NCBI RefSeq assembly: GCF_003332305.1
Contig: NZ_QOIO01000015.1
Coordinates: 54,680-118,679, forward strand
Direction of reading: 5' to 3'
Length of the DNA: 64,000 nt
Origin: Microvirga aerophila
GTDB lineage: Bacteria > Pseudomonadota > Alphaproteobacteria > Rhizobiales > Beijerinckiaceae
The translations under genes were made by a program, and so were the position numbers. Under the pieces are notes generated by a model. The model did no database searches. It saw only the letters and a program-made list of their open reading frames with translations, and was not told where the DNA came from. Of the stretch, positions 47,040 to 56,829 are shown in pieces; the stretch's first letter is position 1; every line of letters starts with the position of its first letter.

Positions 47040-47999
47040 GTGCTCGACCACAGCGCAACGACAGTGAGTTCAGCCGAGAAGTCGCATTTATTGCGTGTAG
47101 CCTTCTTGAGTGTCGGGCAAACACCGCGCATGGATGTTGTTCCCGAAATCTTAGCTCAGCTCGACCTGCCCATCGCTGCCACGGAATTCGGAGCCTTAAA
47201 TGGCCTCTCTGACCGTGAGATCGTCGAGCTGGCGCCGTCTCCGTCGGAGTATTCCCTGGCCACCCGCCTTTCGGATGGGAGCAACGTGATTGTTTCCAAG
47301 CCCCGCGTTGCAGAACGCCTTGCGGGTATTCTCGCCCAATTTGGGCCGAGCGATTTTGACCTTGTGGTGATTCTGTCCACCGGATTGTTTCGAGAGTTTG
47401 ATAGCCGGTGTCCGACTGTCAATGCACAGCGGGCCATCGAGGCCGGTATTCTTGCCCTCGCGGCCCAAGGTGACGCGATCGGGGTCGTGCAGCCTCTGGC
47501 TCAGCAGGTGCAGGAGGTAAGCATTCCTGCCTTGGCATCCTACCGTGTCCTTGTAAGCCACGCGTCACCGGGCGATCGGGATGCTCTGGCGCGGGCACTG
47601 GTCGATCTGGCAGAAAGCGAGATCATCGTGCTGAATTCTGTCGGTTTCAGCGAGGCTGATCGGACCATGGTGGCGCGGGCGAGTGGGAAGCCGGTGGTTC
47701 TCGCCCGCCGATTAGTGGCAGGTGCCATGCGCCTGCTTCTCGACGGTCGTAAGGATGTAGCACGAACCTACGATACAGCGCCGATCTTGGCCGAGAGATT
47801 GCAGCGGCTGACCCCGCGTGAGCGGCAAGTGCTCTCGCTCGCAGCCGAAGGGTTGTCCAATAAAGCGATTGGCCGCCAGCTCGGCATTAGTCCTAAGACT
47901 GTAGAAATCCACCGCTCTAAGGTCATGAGCAAGATGGAGGTTGCCTCCACGAGCGCCCTCATTAGGCTCATCGTTTCGGCAGAACACCCGGGATTGTGA
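47040..47999 (+). CDS. AroM domain fused to LuxR-type helix-turn-helix
   Basis: 319 aa. Residues 18-235 are an AroM domain (VGQTPRMDVVPEI, EFGALNGLSDREIVEL) of the Asp/Glu racemase superfamily; 256-319 are a LuxR/FixJ HTH (LTPRERQVLSLAAEGLSNKAIGRQL, then SPKTVEIHRSKVMSKM). The two positions where the stand-alone AroM paralogue has Cys (100 and 187) are Ser here (113 in ILSTGLF, 200 in LNSVGFS). So it is probably a non-catalytic ligand sensor that binds DNA. Start GTG 47040; a GTG nine codons in is an alternative. Confidence 0.88.
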   Translation: MLDHSATTVSSAEKSHLLRVAFLSVGQTPRMDVVPEILAQLDLPIAATEFGALNGLSDREIVELAPSPSEYSLATRLSDGSNVIVSKPRVAERLAGILAQFGPSDFDLVVILSTGLFREFDSRCPTVNAQRAIEAGILALAAQGDAIGVVQPLAQQVQEVSIPALASYRVLVSHASPGDRDALARALVDLAESEIIVLNSVGFSEADRTMVARASGKPVVLARRLVAGAMRLLLDGRKDVARTYDTAPILAERLQRLTPRERQVLSLAAEGLSNKAIGRQLGISPKTVEIHRSKVMSKMEVASTSALIRLIVSAEHPGL

Positions 48000-48031
48000 G
48001 GCAAATTGCCTAGTTCTTTAGCATGCCACAA

Positions 48032-48049
48032 ATAGGGGCAATCCCCTAT
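48032..48049. promoter_or_regulatory. Candidate operator upstream of aroM
   Basis: ATAGGGG, CAAT, CCCCTAT: a perfect seven-base inverted repeat 58 bases before the AroM start codon. A related G/C-run pair (CCCCTGAAATAAGGG, 46920-46934) lies in the divergent promoter of the fusion gene. Binding by the AroM-LuxR protein is inference. Confidence 0.35.
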
Positions 48050-48106
48050 AGCTGACTACCGAATTCAGAAGCTAGCCTCTGTTGTCTCGAAATACAGAGC
48101 TGGATC

Positions 48107-48772
48107 ATGACGAAGAAGCTGCGACTAGCATTCGTAACCATCGGCCAGAGTCCTCGGAGCGACATCGTCCCCGAGATGCTGTCGGACATCGGAGGAGACG
48201 TCGAGGCTCACGAGTTCGGTGCACTCGACGACGTTCCTGAAGACGAGATCCGGGCCCTCGTGCCTGCACCGGGCGAAACCTCCTTCGCAACCCGCCTTCG
48301 GAACGGGCGTGAGGTCACTATTTCCAAGGAACGGGTCGAGATCCGCCTTGAGGAGCTCCTGGAGCGCATCGATCAGCAAGGCTTCGACGCAATTGTGTTG
48401 CTCTGCACAGGCACGCATGTGAAGCCCCTGCGCCGAACGTTCATGATCGAGTCGCAGCGTGTCGTTGACTCCATGGTGGAGGCTTTGGCCGCTTCGTCCC
48501 AGCGTTTGGGCGTGATCCTGCCGCTTGCACGTCAGGTTGAGGAGTTTCCCAAGCGTCACGTGTTCTCTCGCACTCCCAAGCTGGTCGCCGCCTCTCCCTA
48601 CGCGGGCGACGACATCGCCGAGAGAGCTGCGGCTTTGGCCGATTGCGACCTCGTGGTCATGCACTGCATGGGATACTCGGAGGCGATGCGCGCCGCTGCG
48701 CGGCAATCGATTTCGGCTCCTGTGCTTCTCTCACGCCGCATTGTGTCCGGAGCAGTCCGGCAGATCATCTGA
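48107..48772 (+). CDS. AroM-family protein
   Basis: 221 aa, AroM domain only. IGQSPRSDIVPEM, HEFGALDDVPEDEI and GRE-TISKERVE match the family; C100 (LLCTGTH) and C187 (MHCMGYS) are placed as the paired cysteines of Asp/Glu racemase-fold enzymes, so an enzyme is likely. AroM was named from its place beside aroL; its reaction is unknown. It lies between the fusion regulator and the peptide importer genes, all on the plus strand. Confidence 0.88.
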   Translation: MTKKLRLAFVTIGQSPRSDIVPEMLSDIGGDVEAHEFGALDDVPEDEIRALVPAPGETSFATRLRNGREVTISKERVEIRLEELLERIDQQGFDAIVLLCTGTHVKPLRRTFMIESQRVVDSMVEALAASSQRLGVILPLARQVEEFPKRHVFSRTPKLVAASPYAGDDIAERAAALADCDLVVMHCMGYSEAMRAAARQSISAPVLLSRRIVSGAVRQII

Positions 48773-48810
48773 AGCTAGTCCATAACCAAAAGGGAACAGG
48801 AGTGAAGAGG

Positions 48811-50400
48811 ATGCGCAACTGGATTTACGGGGTCGCAGCAGCAAGCCTGATAGTAGGCATGCTTCAGGCTGGTCCGGCCGAGGCCTTTGAACGGGTCGAA
48901 GGCCGGAAGGTCGTGGTATTCGGCGGGCGCCAGGCGATCCCCGTCCTTGATCCCCATGTGCGCTACGATTGGTCGACGCGCATGATGCAGCAGGCGGTCT
49001 ATGACGCCCTAGTGAAATACGAGGGCAATCCGGCGGAGATTAAGCCGTGGTTGGCCGAGCGGTGGGAGACAAGCGAGGACGGTAAGACCTGGACTTTCCA
49101 TCTCACCGGCAACGCCAAGTTCCACAACGGCGACCCGGTCGATGCAGAGGCCATCCGTTACTCGTTCGAGCGCGGGCTCAAGCTCAACAAGGGCGTGGCC
49201 TGGATGCTCAAGGATTTTCTGACCCCTGAGAACATCGAGGTGGTGGATGCGCGTACGATCCGCTTCAAGCTGAACTCGCCCTACTCTGCGTTCCTGTCGT
49301 TCCTGCCATGGTGGTATGTCGTCAATCCCAAGGAAGTGAAGGCGAACGAAGTCGACGGTGATTACGGCCAGAAGTGGCTGACCGACCATGCCGCAGGCTC
49401 CGGCCCGTTCAAGCTCAAGCGGTGGGAACCAAACGTTCTCTATGAGGTCGAGGCGGTCGCTGACTACTGGAAGGGATGGCCGCAACGTGAAGCCAACCGG
49501 CCGGGTGGCGTGATCTACCGCATCATCCGCGAGCCGGCCGCCCAGAAGGCGTCGCTCCAGCGTGGCGAGGCGGACATCGTCGAAGGACTCACGCCAGACG
49601 ACTACGTGCAGATGGCTCGCCAGCGCGGCGTCACGATCCAGGATTATCCTGGCATGACAACCTTCAGCATCAAATTTAACACCCAGCAGGGTCCCACTGC
49701 TGACAAGAACCTGCGCAAGGCCATTGCCCATGCGCTCGACTACGACGGCCTCGTTCAGATCTACAACGGAGCGGCCAAGCTCCAAACGAGCCCGTTCCCG
49801 GATGCAATCCGCGGCCACATCAGCGTTCCGTCTGTTCCCCGCAAGGACCTTGCTAAGGCCAAGGAGTTTCTTGCCAAGTCACAGCACCCCCAAGGTGGTG
49901 TGACGCTTGAGTACTATCACGTCGCTGGCCTTGAGGAGGCTCGCCGCATCGGTTTGCTTCTGCTCGACAACCTAGCCCCCCTCAATATCAAGGTGGACCT
50001 GCGGCCGGAACAGTGGCCAAACATGGTGGCTAAGGGAGCAAAGGTGGAAACATCACCGGCGATGACCTCGGTCTTTGTGACGCCGATCTCCACTGACCCA
50101 GATGCAGTGGCATATCAGTATCACCCGAATTCGCACGGCCAGTATTTCGCTATGTCGTTCTACAATAACCGGGACGTCACAGCGAAGATCGACACCGCCC
50201 GGCGCACGAGCGACTGGAATGAGCGCGCGAAGCTTTATGCGGAGATCCAGACCCAGATCGTCGAGGATCAGCCCGAGGTCTTCGGGATGCTGCAGAACCG
50301 GCGCTGGGCCCACCGGGACTATCTGAAGGGCTTCGTCTTCAGCCCAGTTCGCTTTACCGGCGAGGTCGATCTCTACCCGCTTTGGATTGACGCAAAGTAA
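48811..50400 (+). CDS. Peptide-type ABC transporter substrate-binding protein
   Basis: 529 aa from ATG 48811 (AGGAG seven bases upstream). Signal peptide about 1-25 (AASLIVGMLQAGPAEA). Type II binding fold of the DppA/OppA group: LIDP-like ligand region DPHVRYDWSTRMMQQAVYDALV, LAERWETSEDGKTWTFHLTGNAKFHNG and KAIAHALDYDGLV. It carries the substrate to the permease pair encoded next. It follows aroM by 38 bases. Confidence 0.93.
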   Translation: MRNWIYGVAAASLIVGMLQAGPAEAFERVEGRKVVVFGGRQAIPVLDPHVRYDWSTRMMQQAVYDALVKYEGNPAEIKPWLAERWETSEDGKTWTFHLTGNAKFHNGDPVDAEAIRYSFERGLKLNKGVAWMLKDFLTPENIEVVDARTIRFKLNSPYSAFLSFLPWWYVVNPKEVKANEVDGDYGQKWLTDHAAGSGPFKLKRWEPNVLYEVEAVADYWKGWPQREANRPGGVIYRIIREPAAQKASLQRGEADIVEGLTPDDYVQMARQRGVTIQDYPGMTTFSIKFNTQQGPTADKNLRKAIAHALDYDGLVQIYNGAAKLQTSPFPDAIRGHISVPSVPRKDLAKAKEFLAKSQHPQGGVTLEYYHVAGLEEARRIGLLLLDNLAPLNIKVDLRPEQWPNMVAKGAKVETSPAMTSVFVTPISTDPDAVAYQYHPNSHGQYFAMSFYNNRDVTAKIDTARRTSDWNERAKLYAEIQTQIVEDQPEVFGMLQNRRWAHRDYLKGFVFSPVRFTGEVDLYPLWIDAK

Positions 50401-50448
50401 TGAGGGCTTGGCCAGTCATGGCAATCCCTATGGAATGCGAGTAACGCG

Positions 50449-51459
50449 ATGGTTCTGTTTACCTTGCGCAAGGTCGCGGTTCTGATTGGGACCATGCTGG
50501 GCCTGGCTGCACTGACCTTCATCATCACCAATGTCGCGCCGGGAGACCCGGCGCGCCTCGTCGCCGGCCCTGACGCCACCAACGATATGGTGGAGACCAT
50601 CCGGCGCGAATACGGCCTCGATCGTCCGCTGATCGAGCAGTTCCTCATCTATATGGGCGACCTACTGACAGGCGATTTGGGCCGCTCGATCGTGTCCACC
50701 CGCTCTGTTATGGAAGAGCTCGCGCGCTATGTGCCCGCAACACTGGAGCTTGTACTCGTCGCGATGACGCTCGGCATTCTTATCGGCGTGCCGTTTGGAA
50801 TGCTGTCTGCGGTCTATAAGGATCGCTTTATCGACCAGGTGACACGCATTCTCTCGATTTCAGGTGTCGCGCTGCCCGCGTTTTGGTTCGGCATCCTGCT
50901 GCAGCTGTTCTTCGCGGTGCGTCTTGAACTCCTGCCCGTTTCTGGGCGACTGCCGCTGACTGCGCTCGCTCCGGAGCCGATTACTCACTTGCTGCTCGTC
51001 GACACTCTTCTCAGAGGCGACTTCGAGACGTTCCGGGAGGCGCTCTCGCATATCATTCTGCCTGCCATTGTTCTCTCCTTCCCGTGCTTGGCTTCGATTC
51101 TGCGGGTAAACCGGGCCGAGATGATCGAGGTGCTGCAGTCCGATTACATCGTCGCTGCTCGGGCGCACGGCATCGACTCTCGCCGGATCGTCATGCTTTA
51201 CGCCCTGAAAAACGCTCTCCTCCCGACCATCGCCATGATTGGACTGCGCTTCGGTTGGATGCTTGGGTCGACCGTGCTCGTAGAGACCGTGTTCGATTGG
51301 CCTGGGATCGGGCTCTATGCTGTCTCGTCCGCCTTGGCATCAGACTTCAAGCCAGTAGTGGGCGTAACCCTCGTGATCGGCTTCTTGTTCATGATCACCA
51401 ATATGCTTGTCGATCTGGCCTATGCCTGGATCGATCCTCGCCTGAGGAGCGCACGATGA
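50449..51459 (+). CDS. Dpp/Opp-type ABC permease (DppB-like)
   Basis: 336 aa, six membrane segments, with the coupling loop EAA-like YIVAARAHGIDSRRIVMLYALKNALLP. N terminus LRKVAVLIGTMLGLAALTFIITNVAPGDPA is typical of DppB. Ends by an ATGA overlap with the next permease gene. Confidence 0.94.
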   Translation: MVLFTLRKVAVLIGTMLGLAALTFIITNVAPGDPARLVAGPDATNDMVETIRREYGLDRPLIEQFLIYMGDLLTGDLGRSIVSTRSVMEELARYVPATLELVLVAMTLGILIGVPFGMLSAVYKDRFIDQVTRILSISGVALPAFWFGILLQLFFAVRLELLPVSGRLPLTALAPEPITHLLLVDTLLRGDFETFREALSHIILPAIVLSFPCLASILRVNRAEMIEVLQSDYIVAARAHGIDSRRIVMLYALKNALLPTIAMIGLRFGWMLGSTVLVETVFDWPGIGLYAVSSALASDFKPVVGVTLVIGFLFMITNMLVDLAYAWIDPRLRSAR

Positions 51460-52376
51460 CGTCAGCCGATCTCCCGGCCACAGCGCCGGAAATTCCGTCC
51501 TTCCGCGAGCGTCACGCAAGCACGATCCGGCAATGGCGTCTCTATACGCATCTCTTTGCTGGCAGCTTCTCATCGATGCTCGGCCTTGCGCTCGTGGTGC
51601 TGTTTTTGATCCTCGCCATCTTCGGACCGGTGCTTGCACCCTACCCGGAGGACACCACAGGCGCCGTCAATCTCAGTCAGCGCCTGCTCTCGCCAAGTCT
51701 TGCTCATCCATTCGGCACAGACGAAATGGGTGCAGATATCCTGTCCCGCATCATCGTGGGTGCCCGTACGTCCCTCTGGATTGGGCTCATCATCACCGGA
51801 GTCGGTGCTGGCATCGGCGTGCCGCTTGGCATTATTGCGGGCTATCATGGCGGCTTTACCCGCGCGGTGATTATGAGGGTGACGGACTTGTTCCTCTCCG
51901 TTCCTGGCCTTGCGCTCGCGCTCACGATTGTGGCGGCGCTCGGCCCGGGCATCACCAATTGCGTGATCGCGCTCTCCCTCGTGTGGTGGCCAGGTTACGT
52001 GCGTCTTGTCGAATCCAAGACTCTCTCCGTCAAAGAGGAACTCTACGTTGAATCCGCACGGGCCCTTGGTGCGAGCACCCCATGGATTTTGCGGCGGCAC
52101 ATCCTGCCGAACTGCCTGACGCCAATCATCGTCAAGGCCAGCATGGACATGGGCATGGCGATCCTCTCGGCTGCCAGCCTTGGCTTCATAGGCCTTGGTG
52201 CCAAACCGCCCCTTCCCGAGTGGGGCTCAATGATCTCCGTGGCCCGTACCTACATGCCAGACTGGTGGTGGTATTCCCTCTTTCCGGGTCTTGCCATCTT
52301 CCTGACGGTTCTAGGCTTTAACCTTCTCGGCGACGGGCTGCGTGATATTCTCGACCCAAGGAGCCGCAGCCGATGA
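51456..52376 (+). CDS. Dpp/Opp-type ABC permease (DppC-like)
   Basis: 306 aa from the ATG overlapping the DppB-like stop. PFGTDEMGADILSRIIVGARTSLWIG and the EAA loop ESARALGASTPWILRRHILPN identify DppC. Overlaps the next ATPase gene by four bases. Confidence 0.93.
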   Translation: MTSADLPATAPEIPSFRERHASTIRQWRLYTHLFAGSFSSMLGLALVVLFLILAIFGPVLAPYPEDTTGAVNLSQRLLSPSLAHPFGTDEMGADILSRIIVGARTSLWIGLIITGVGAGIGVPLGIIAGYHGGFTRAVIMRVTDLFLSVPGLALALTIVAALGPGITNCVIALSLVWWPGYVRLVESKTLSVKEELYVESARALGASTPWILRRHILPNCLTPIIVKASMDMGMAILSAASLGFIGLGAKPPLPEWGSMISVARTYMPDWWWYSLFPGLAIFLTVLGFNLLGDGLRDILDPRSRSR

Positions 52377-53356
52377 CTGCTTTGCTCAGCATCGAGAACT
52401 ATCATCTCGATATTCCCACCTTCGACGGTACCTTGAAGGTGCTGGATGGCATCAACCTGTCTCTTGCTCAGGGCGAGACGCTCGGCATCGTCGGCGAGAG
52501 CGGCTGCGGCAAGACTGTTCTGGCTCGTTCTATCCTCGGTATCGGCCCCCAGCGAGCCCGGCGAACCAGTGGTCGGATGACGTTCGACTCTATGCCGCTC
52601 GACGAACTCAATGAGGCGGAGTGGCGCCGGATCCGTGGCGTGAAGATCTCAATGATCTTCCAGGATCCGATGACCTACCTCAACCCACTTCTCACGGTCG
52701 GGCGCCAGTTATCCGATGTCCTGGTGGCGCACGCTCGTGCCTTGAGCAGGCCTGCCCTCTCGCGGCAAGAGCGTCGCCGCCGTTGCAGCGAGCTTCTGGA
52801 TCAGGTGCAAATCCGTGATCCGGAACGGGTGGAGGCCAGCTATCCGCATCAGCTCTCGGGCGGCATGCGCCAGCGCATCCTCATCGCCATGGCGCTTGCC
52901 GGTGAGCCCAAGCTTCTGATTGCTGACGAGCCCACGACGGCACTTGACGTGACGATCCAAGCCCAGATTCTCGACCTTCTGCGCGATCTCGTGCATCGTC
53001 TCGGTCTCACAGTTGTGATGATCAGCCACGATGTGGGCGCCATTGCTGCCATCGCTCAGCGTGTCGCGGTGATGTATGCGGGTGTCGTTGTCGAGCAGGG
53101 AGCGACGAACGACATCCTGACACACCCGCGTCATCCTTATACCCAGGGCCTGCTGGGAGCCTTGCCTGACATCGAGGGCGATCACCAGAGCCTCGAAGCC
53201 ATTCCGGGCACAATCCCCAACCTGATCCACCCGCCTTCGGGCTGTCGCTTTCATCCGCGCTGTCCGCGCGCAACGGCGATCTGTACGAGTGATAAGCCTG
53301 CAATGACAAGCATCGGAGCCGACCATGTTGTCGCCTGCCATCACGCCCTCGACTGA
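52373..53356 (+). CDS. Dpp/Opp-type ABC ATPase (DppD-like)
   Basis: 327 aa. Walker [14 protein letters not shown], signature [15 protein letters not shown], Walker [13 protein letters not shown], and the C-terminal peptide-transporter motif [14 protein letters not shown]. Overlaps the next gene by 32 bases. Confidence 0.95.
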   Translation: MTALLSIENYHLDIPTFDGTLKVLDGINLSLAQGETLGIVGESGCGKTVLARSILGIGPQRARRTSGRMTFDSMPLDELNEAEWRRIRGVKISMIFQDPMTYLNPLLTVGRQLSDVLVAHARALSRPALSRQERRRRCSELLDQVQIRDPERVEASYPHQLSGGMRQRILIAMALAGEPKLLIADEPTTALDVTIQAQILDLLRDLVHRLGLTVVMISHDVGAIAAIAQRVAVMYAGVVVEQGATNDILTHPRHPYTQGLLGALPDIEGDHQSLEAIPGTIPNLIHPPSGCRFHPRCPRATAICTSDKPAMTSIGADHVVACHHALD

Positions 53357-54149
53357 CGCTAACACCGATGACGGCTCGATCCTCTCGGTCACTGGGCTCA
53401 CAAAGGTTTTCGTCTCGGGCGGCAAAGAGTTCCGCGCCGTCGATGACGTTTCTCTCAGTGTCAACGCCGGTGATGTCCTCGGCATCGTGGGCGAGTCAGG
53501 GTCAGGCAAGTCGACTGTCGCACGCCTCGTCATGAGACTGATCGAGCCCACGGCCGGACGCATTGTGTTCGAGGGCGGGGATTTGACGGCCAAGTCCGGT
53601 GAGGAGCTTCGTCGTATGCGCCGACACATGCAGATCGTATTTCAGAACCCGCATTCATCCCTTGATCCGCGTCATACTATCCACAGCGCCCTTGCCGAGC
53701 CATTTTTGATCCAGACAAATCTGCGAGGCATCGAGCTCGAACGACGGATCGACGCTCTTCTAGATATTGTGAGCCTGCCTAAAGCCTTCAAATACCGCTT
53801 TCCGCACGAACTTTCCGGTGGCCAGAAGCAGCGTATCTGCATCGCCCGTGCCGTCGCACTTGAGCCCCGGCTGCTTGTGCTTGATGAGCCGACCTCAGCT
53901 CTCGACGTCTCCGTGCAGGCCCAGATCATCACCTTCTTGCAAGAGCTTAGGCAGCGACTGAATCTCACCTATCTGTTCATCTCCCACAACCTAGCCGTTG
54001 TCCGTCACATCTGCGACCACGTGATCGTCATGAACCAAGGCAAAGTCCTCGAACAGGGGACAACCGAGTCCGTGTTCGCACATCCGCAGAATGATTACAC
54101 TCGTCAGCTCATCGACAGCGTGCCACGCCTGCCGCGACTTGCAATTTAA
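53325..54149 (+). CDS. Dpp/Opp-type ABC ATPase (DppF-like)
   Basis: 274 aa. Walker [14 protein letters not shown], signature [15 protein letters not shown], Walker [13 protein letters not shown]. Shorter than some DppF proteins because the C-terminal Cys motif is missing; the end (VPRLPRLAI) is still natural. Completes a five-subunit importer behind the AroM genes. Confidence 0.94.
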   Translation: MLSPAITPSTDANTDDGSILSVTGLTKVFVSGGKEFRAVDDVSLSVNAGDVLGIVGESGSGKSTVARLVMRLIEPTAGRIVFEGGDLTAKSGEELRRMRRHMQIVFQNPHSSLDPRHTIHSALAEPFLIQTNLRGIELERRIDALLDIVSLPKAFKYRFPHELSGGQKQRICIARAVALEPRLLVLDEPTSALDVSVQAQIITFLQELRQRLNLTYLFISHNLAVVRHICDHVIVMNQGKVLEQGTTESVFAHPQNDYTRQLIDSVPRLPRLAI

Positions 54150-54313
54150 TCCTTGTCAGTCTGCCGGGCGGCACATCGTAGGTTCGGGTACGCACACTGG
54201 ATCGGCTTTCGGCGGGAGCCGGTCAATCGGGGTGGCGGCTAATACGGCCTATGCTCTGACTTACCCGGCAACAGACTGGCTGACTCTGGAGATCGCCTGA
54301 TCGAGACAACCGC

Positions 54314-55366
54314 TCACGCGGTTTGACTTTTCACACCAATCGCCTTTCGCACCTCTGGTGCCACCCTCGTTCCGAGGATCTCAATCGCCCGCATCAGCTT
54401 GAGGTGGTCTATCACGCCAATAGCCATCTGGATCAAGAAGCGGTCGAACCGGAAAATCTCATGCGCGGCCAGGATCTTGTCCGTGACCTCGGCAGGGCTT
54501 CCGACGAACAGCGCACCGCGCGGTCCCCTGGCCGCGTCGAACTGCTGGCGGCTCGTCGGCGGCTAGCCGCGCTCCCGCCCAATCCGGTTCATCACGTCCG
54601 CCTGCGGGGCATAGAAGGTGTCGGCAGCCTCCTGGGTGGTGTCGGCGACGAATCCGTGCACGTTGATGGATGTCTTCAGGGTTGCGGGATCGTGGCCGGC
54701 CCGCTGGGCTGCCTGCCGGTAGAGGTCGAACAAGGGTGCAAAACGCGCTGGCTCTCCCCCGATGATGGCAAGAGCCAATGGCAGATTGAGGACCCCGGCA
54801 CGAGCAAGAGACTGCGGGGTCCCGCCGACTGCGATCCAGATCGGCAGTTTCTCCTGATAAGGCCGCGGATAGACGCCACGGTCTGTGATCGGAGGAGTAT
54901 GTTTCCCGCCCGGCCAGCTGACCTGCTCGCTTTCGTTGAGTTGCATCAGGAGTTGCAGCTTCTCGGCAAAGAGCGTGTCGTAATCATCAAGGTCGTAGCC
55001 GAAGAGCGGGAAAGACTCGATGAAGGAGCCGCGGCCGGCCATGATCTCGGCTCTCCCCTCGCTGAGATTGTCGAGGGTGGCGAACTGTTGAAACACGCGG
55101 ATTGGGTCATCGGAACTGAGCACCGTCACCGCGCTTGTCAGGAGAATGCGCTTTGTCTGGGTCGCTGCGGCTGCCAGGGCTACAGCAGGCGCTGAAACCG
55201 CATAGTCGGGCCGGTGATGCTCGCCGAGACCAAACACATCCAGTCCCGCCTGGTCGGCCAAAACAATCTCTTCCACCAGGTTGCGGAGGCGCTCCGCCGG
55301 ACCAACCCGGCGTCCCGTCGCCGGATCGGCGCCCACGTCGCCGAAGGTGTAGAGTCCAAGTTCCAT
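54314..55366 (-). pseudogene. LLM-class flavin oxidoreductase interrupted by an in-frame amber codon
   Basis: The frame starts at ATG 55366 ([18 protein letters not shown]), carries luciferase-like monooxygenase features ([35 protein letters not shown]) and meets TAG at 54563-54565. Beyond it the same frame goes on for 82 codons with clear family sequence (QFDAARGPRGALFVGSP, KILAAHEIFRFDRF) to TGA at 54314. Homologues have Trp just before PP, so TGG to TAG is the likely lesion. Without readthrough the product lacks its last 83 residues. About 350 aa intact. Confidence 0.8.
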
Positions 55367-55433
55367 AAGAATGGTCCTCCCATAGGGCCTTCGCCCCAGT
55401 CATAGTCCCACCATCACAGCTATCAGCTGCCCT

Positions 55434-56741
55434 TTAAATGGTAACCCCGCTAGTGCCCTGCCGATGCCCCATGCGCCAGTCACGGGTTACGGCTGGCTGC
55501 TGCCCGCTTCCTTGGGAGGGTAGTTCATGCACCCAAGTCTTTTCACGCGGACCACAACATACTTCACTTCCCGGCCGACCGATTTTGTCACCTTGAGCAA
55601 GCTTGTGTCTCCGCAAGGTAAGCAGCTCAGTCTGAAGGTCGATTTCGCCGCTCTTAACGAGGCGAATGATAGTCCGGAAGTACCCGCCAGGGTTTCGGAT
55701 GCTGTGTTTGCCGCTTGAGACATCGTCGTCATAGAGTTGCAGGACGTAGATCACAGCTGTTGCAGCATGCATGGCTCCGATGGCCTCGACGGCCTCAGTC
55801 CAGGCGCTTGGGTGGGCTCCCAAGGAGGCTCGAAGGAATCGTCCGGCTGAAACAAGATCGACAACATCTCGAATCGAGTGAGCACAATCGGAGATCACGG
55901 GGCACGCTTCGACGATCAAGGCTGGTAGCGACATCTCAATGGGTAAAGCATCTTGAGCACCAGGCTCCGTGTCATCCTGGCGGCCGTTGTGACAAGTCTC
56001 ACTCAAGGATTCATTCTCTGCCTCAATGTGTCGGCATGTCGTGCCGTCACAGCTTGCCTGATAGAACGCTTCTTCAGCGAGCTGTCTCATCTCGTTCCAG
56101 GCCTCAACGAGCCCGGCCGGGAGGGTCGTCCCGGAGCGTTTCGGGGTGCGAGCTTTCAGGGTACTGACGCGGCTCTCAAGCGCAGTGCGATCAACTTTGG
56201 GATAGTACTGCGCCAGTGCACTCAAAGCCGCTTCGGTGGCACGACGGCAGATCGTGATCTCGTCAAAGGAGCGCTTTAGGAGTTCCTTTCGTTGCTGTTG
56301 CTCGGCGGTGACGGCGGCCCACTCGCCTCGACGGGCATAAAGTGGCGTTAGATCAAAGCCGAAGGCATCGACAACAGTCCCCTTCTCGTCCCGAACGGCG
56401 TAGCGCTTGCCGTTTGGCAAGTCCTTCGGGATGAGCACTTGAAGCTCAATCAAGGCCTGGATGGCATTGCGGATCGCCCGCTCCGACAGTCCGGTAGCCG
56501 CCGTCAGCCGCTGGTTGGACGGCCAGACGAGAAGCCTGTCCATGTGGTGTTCGCCCCAACAGACGACGAGCTGGCTTAAAACCAGTCGTTGCGGCGCGCT
56601 CAGACGGAGCGCTCTTTCAGCATCACGAGCAGAGGCTGAAAGCTCCTTTCGTGTAACAACGTGCCCGGTTTCGAGCGCAAACTTCCTCGCGGCCAAAGCA
56701 GCGTGTCTCAGCCGCCGGCCTCCAGACGATGCGGATTGCAT
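55434..56741 (-). CDS. repC: Plasmid-type replication initiator RepC
   Basis: About 435 aa from MQSASSGGRRLRHAALAARKF (GGAGGG upstream). RepC signatures: RLVLSQLVVCWGEHHMDRLLVWPSN, LTAATGLSERAIRNAIQAL (winged-helix DNA contact) and GKRYAVRDEKGTVVDAFGFDLTPLYARR. RepC is the initiator of repABC plasmids and chromids, with its origin inside repC. Here no repA or repB partner is adjacent, while the rest of the window looks chromosomal. The C-terminal 60 residues are divergent. Confidence 0.9.
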   Translation of the reverse strand: MQSASSGGRRLRHAALAARKFALETGHVVTRKELSASARDAERALRLSAPQRLVLSQLVVCWGEHHMDRLLVWPSNQRLTAATGLSERAIRNAIQALIELQVLIPKDLPNGKRYAVRDEKGTVVDAFGFDLTPLYARRGEWAAVTAEQQQRKELLKRSFDEITICRRATEAALSALAQYYPKVDRTALESRVSTLKARTPKRSGTTLPAGLVEAWNEMRQLAEEAFYQASCDGTTCRHIEAENESLSETCHNGRQDDTEPGAQDALPIEMSLPALIVEACPVISDCAHSIRDVVDLVSAGRFLRASLGAHPSAWTEAVEAIGAMHAATAVIYVLQLYDDDVSSGKHSIRNPGGYFRTIIRLVKSGEIDLQTELLTLRRHKLAQGDKIGRPGSEVCCGPREKTWVHELPSQGSGQQPAVTRDWRMGHRQGTSGVTI

Positions 56742-56829
56742 CGTACCCTCCATTGTGAGGGCAAAGCGGGAGCGTTCACCGAAACCGATGTTCTTGACAC
56801 GCAGCTTATCGGGATGGCATAAGGATTGT

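Noticed and set aside
54323..55195. 290-codon plus-strand frame
   Set aside because: Antisense to the LLM oxidoreductase frame, which has family motifs on both sides of the amber codon.
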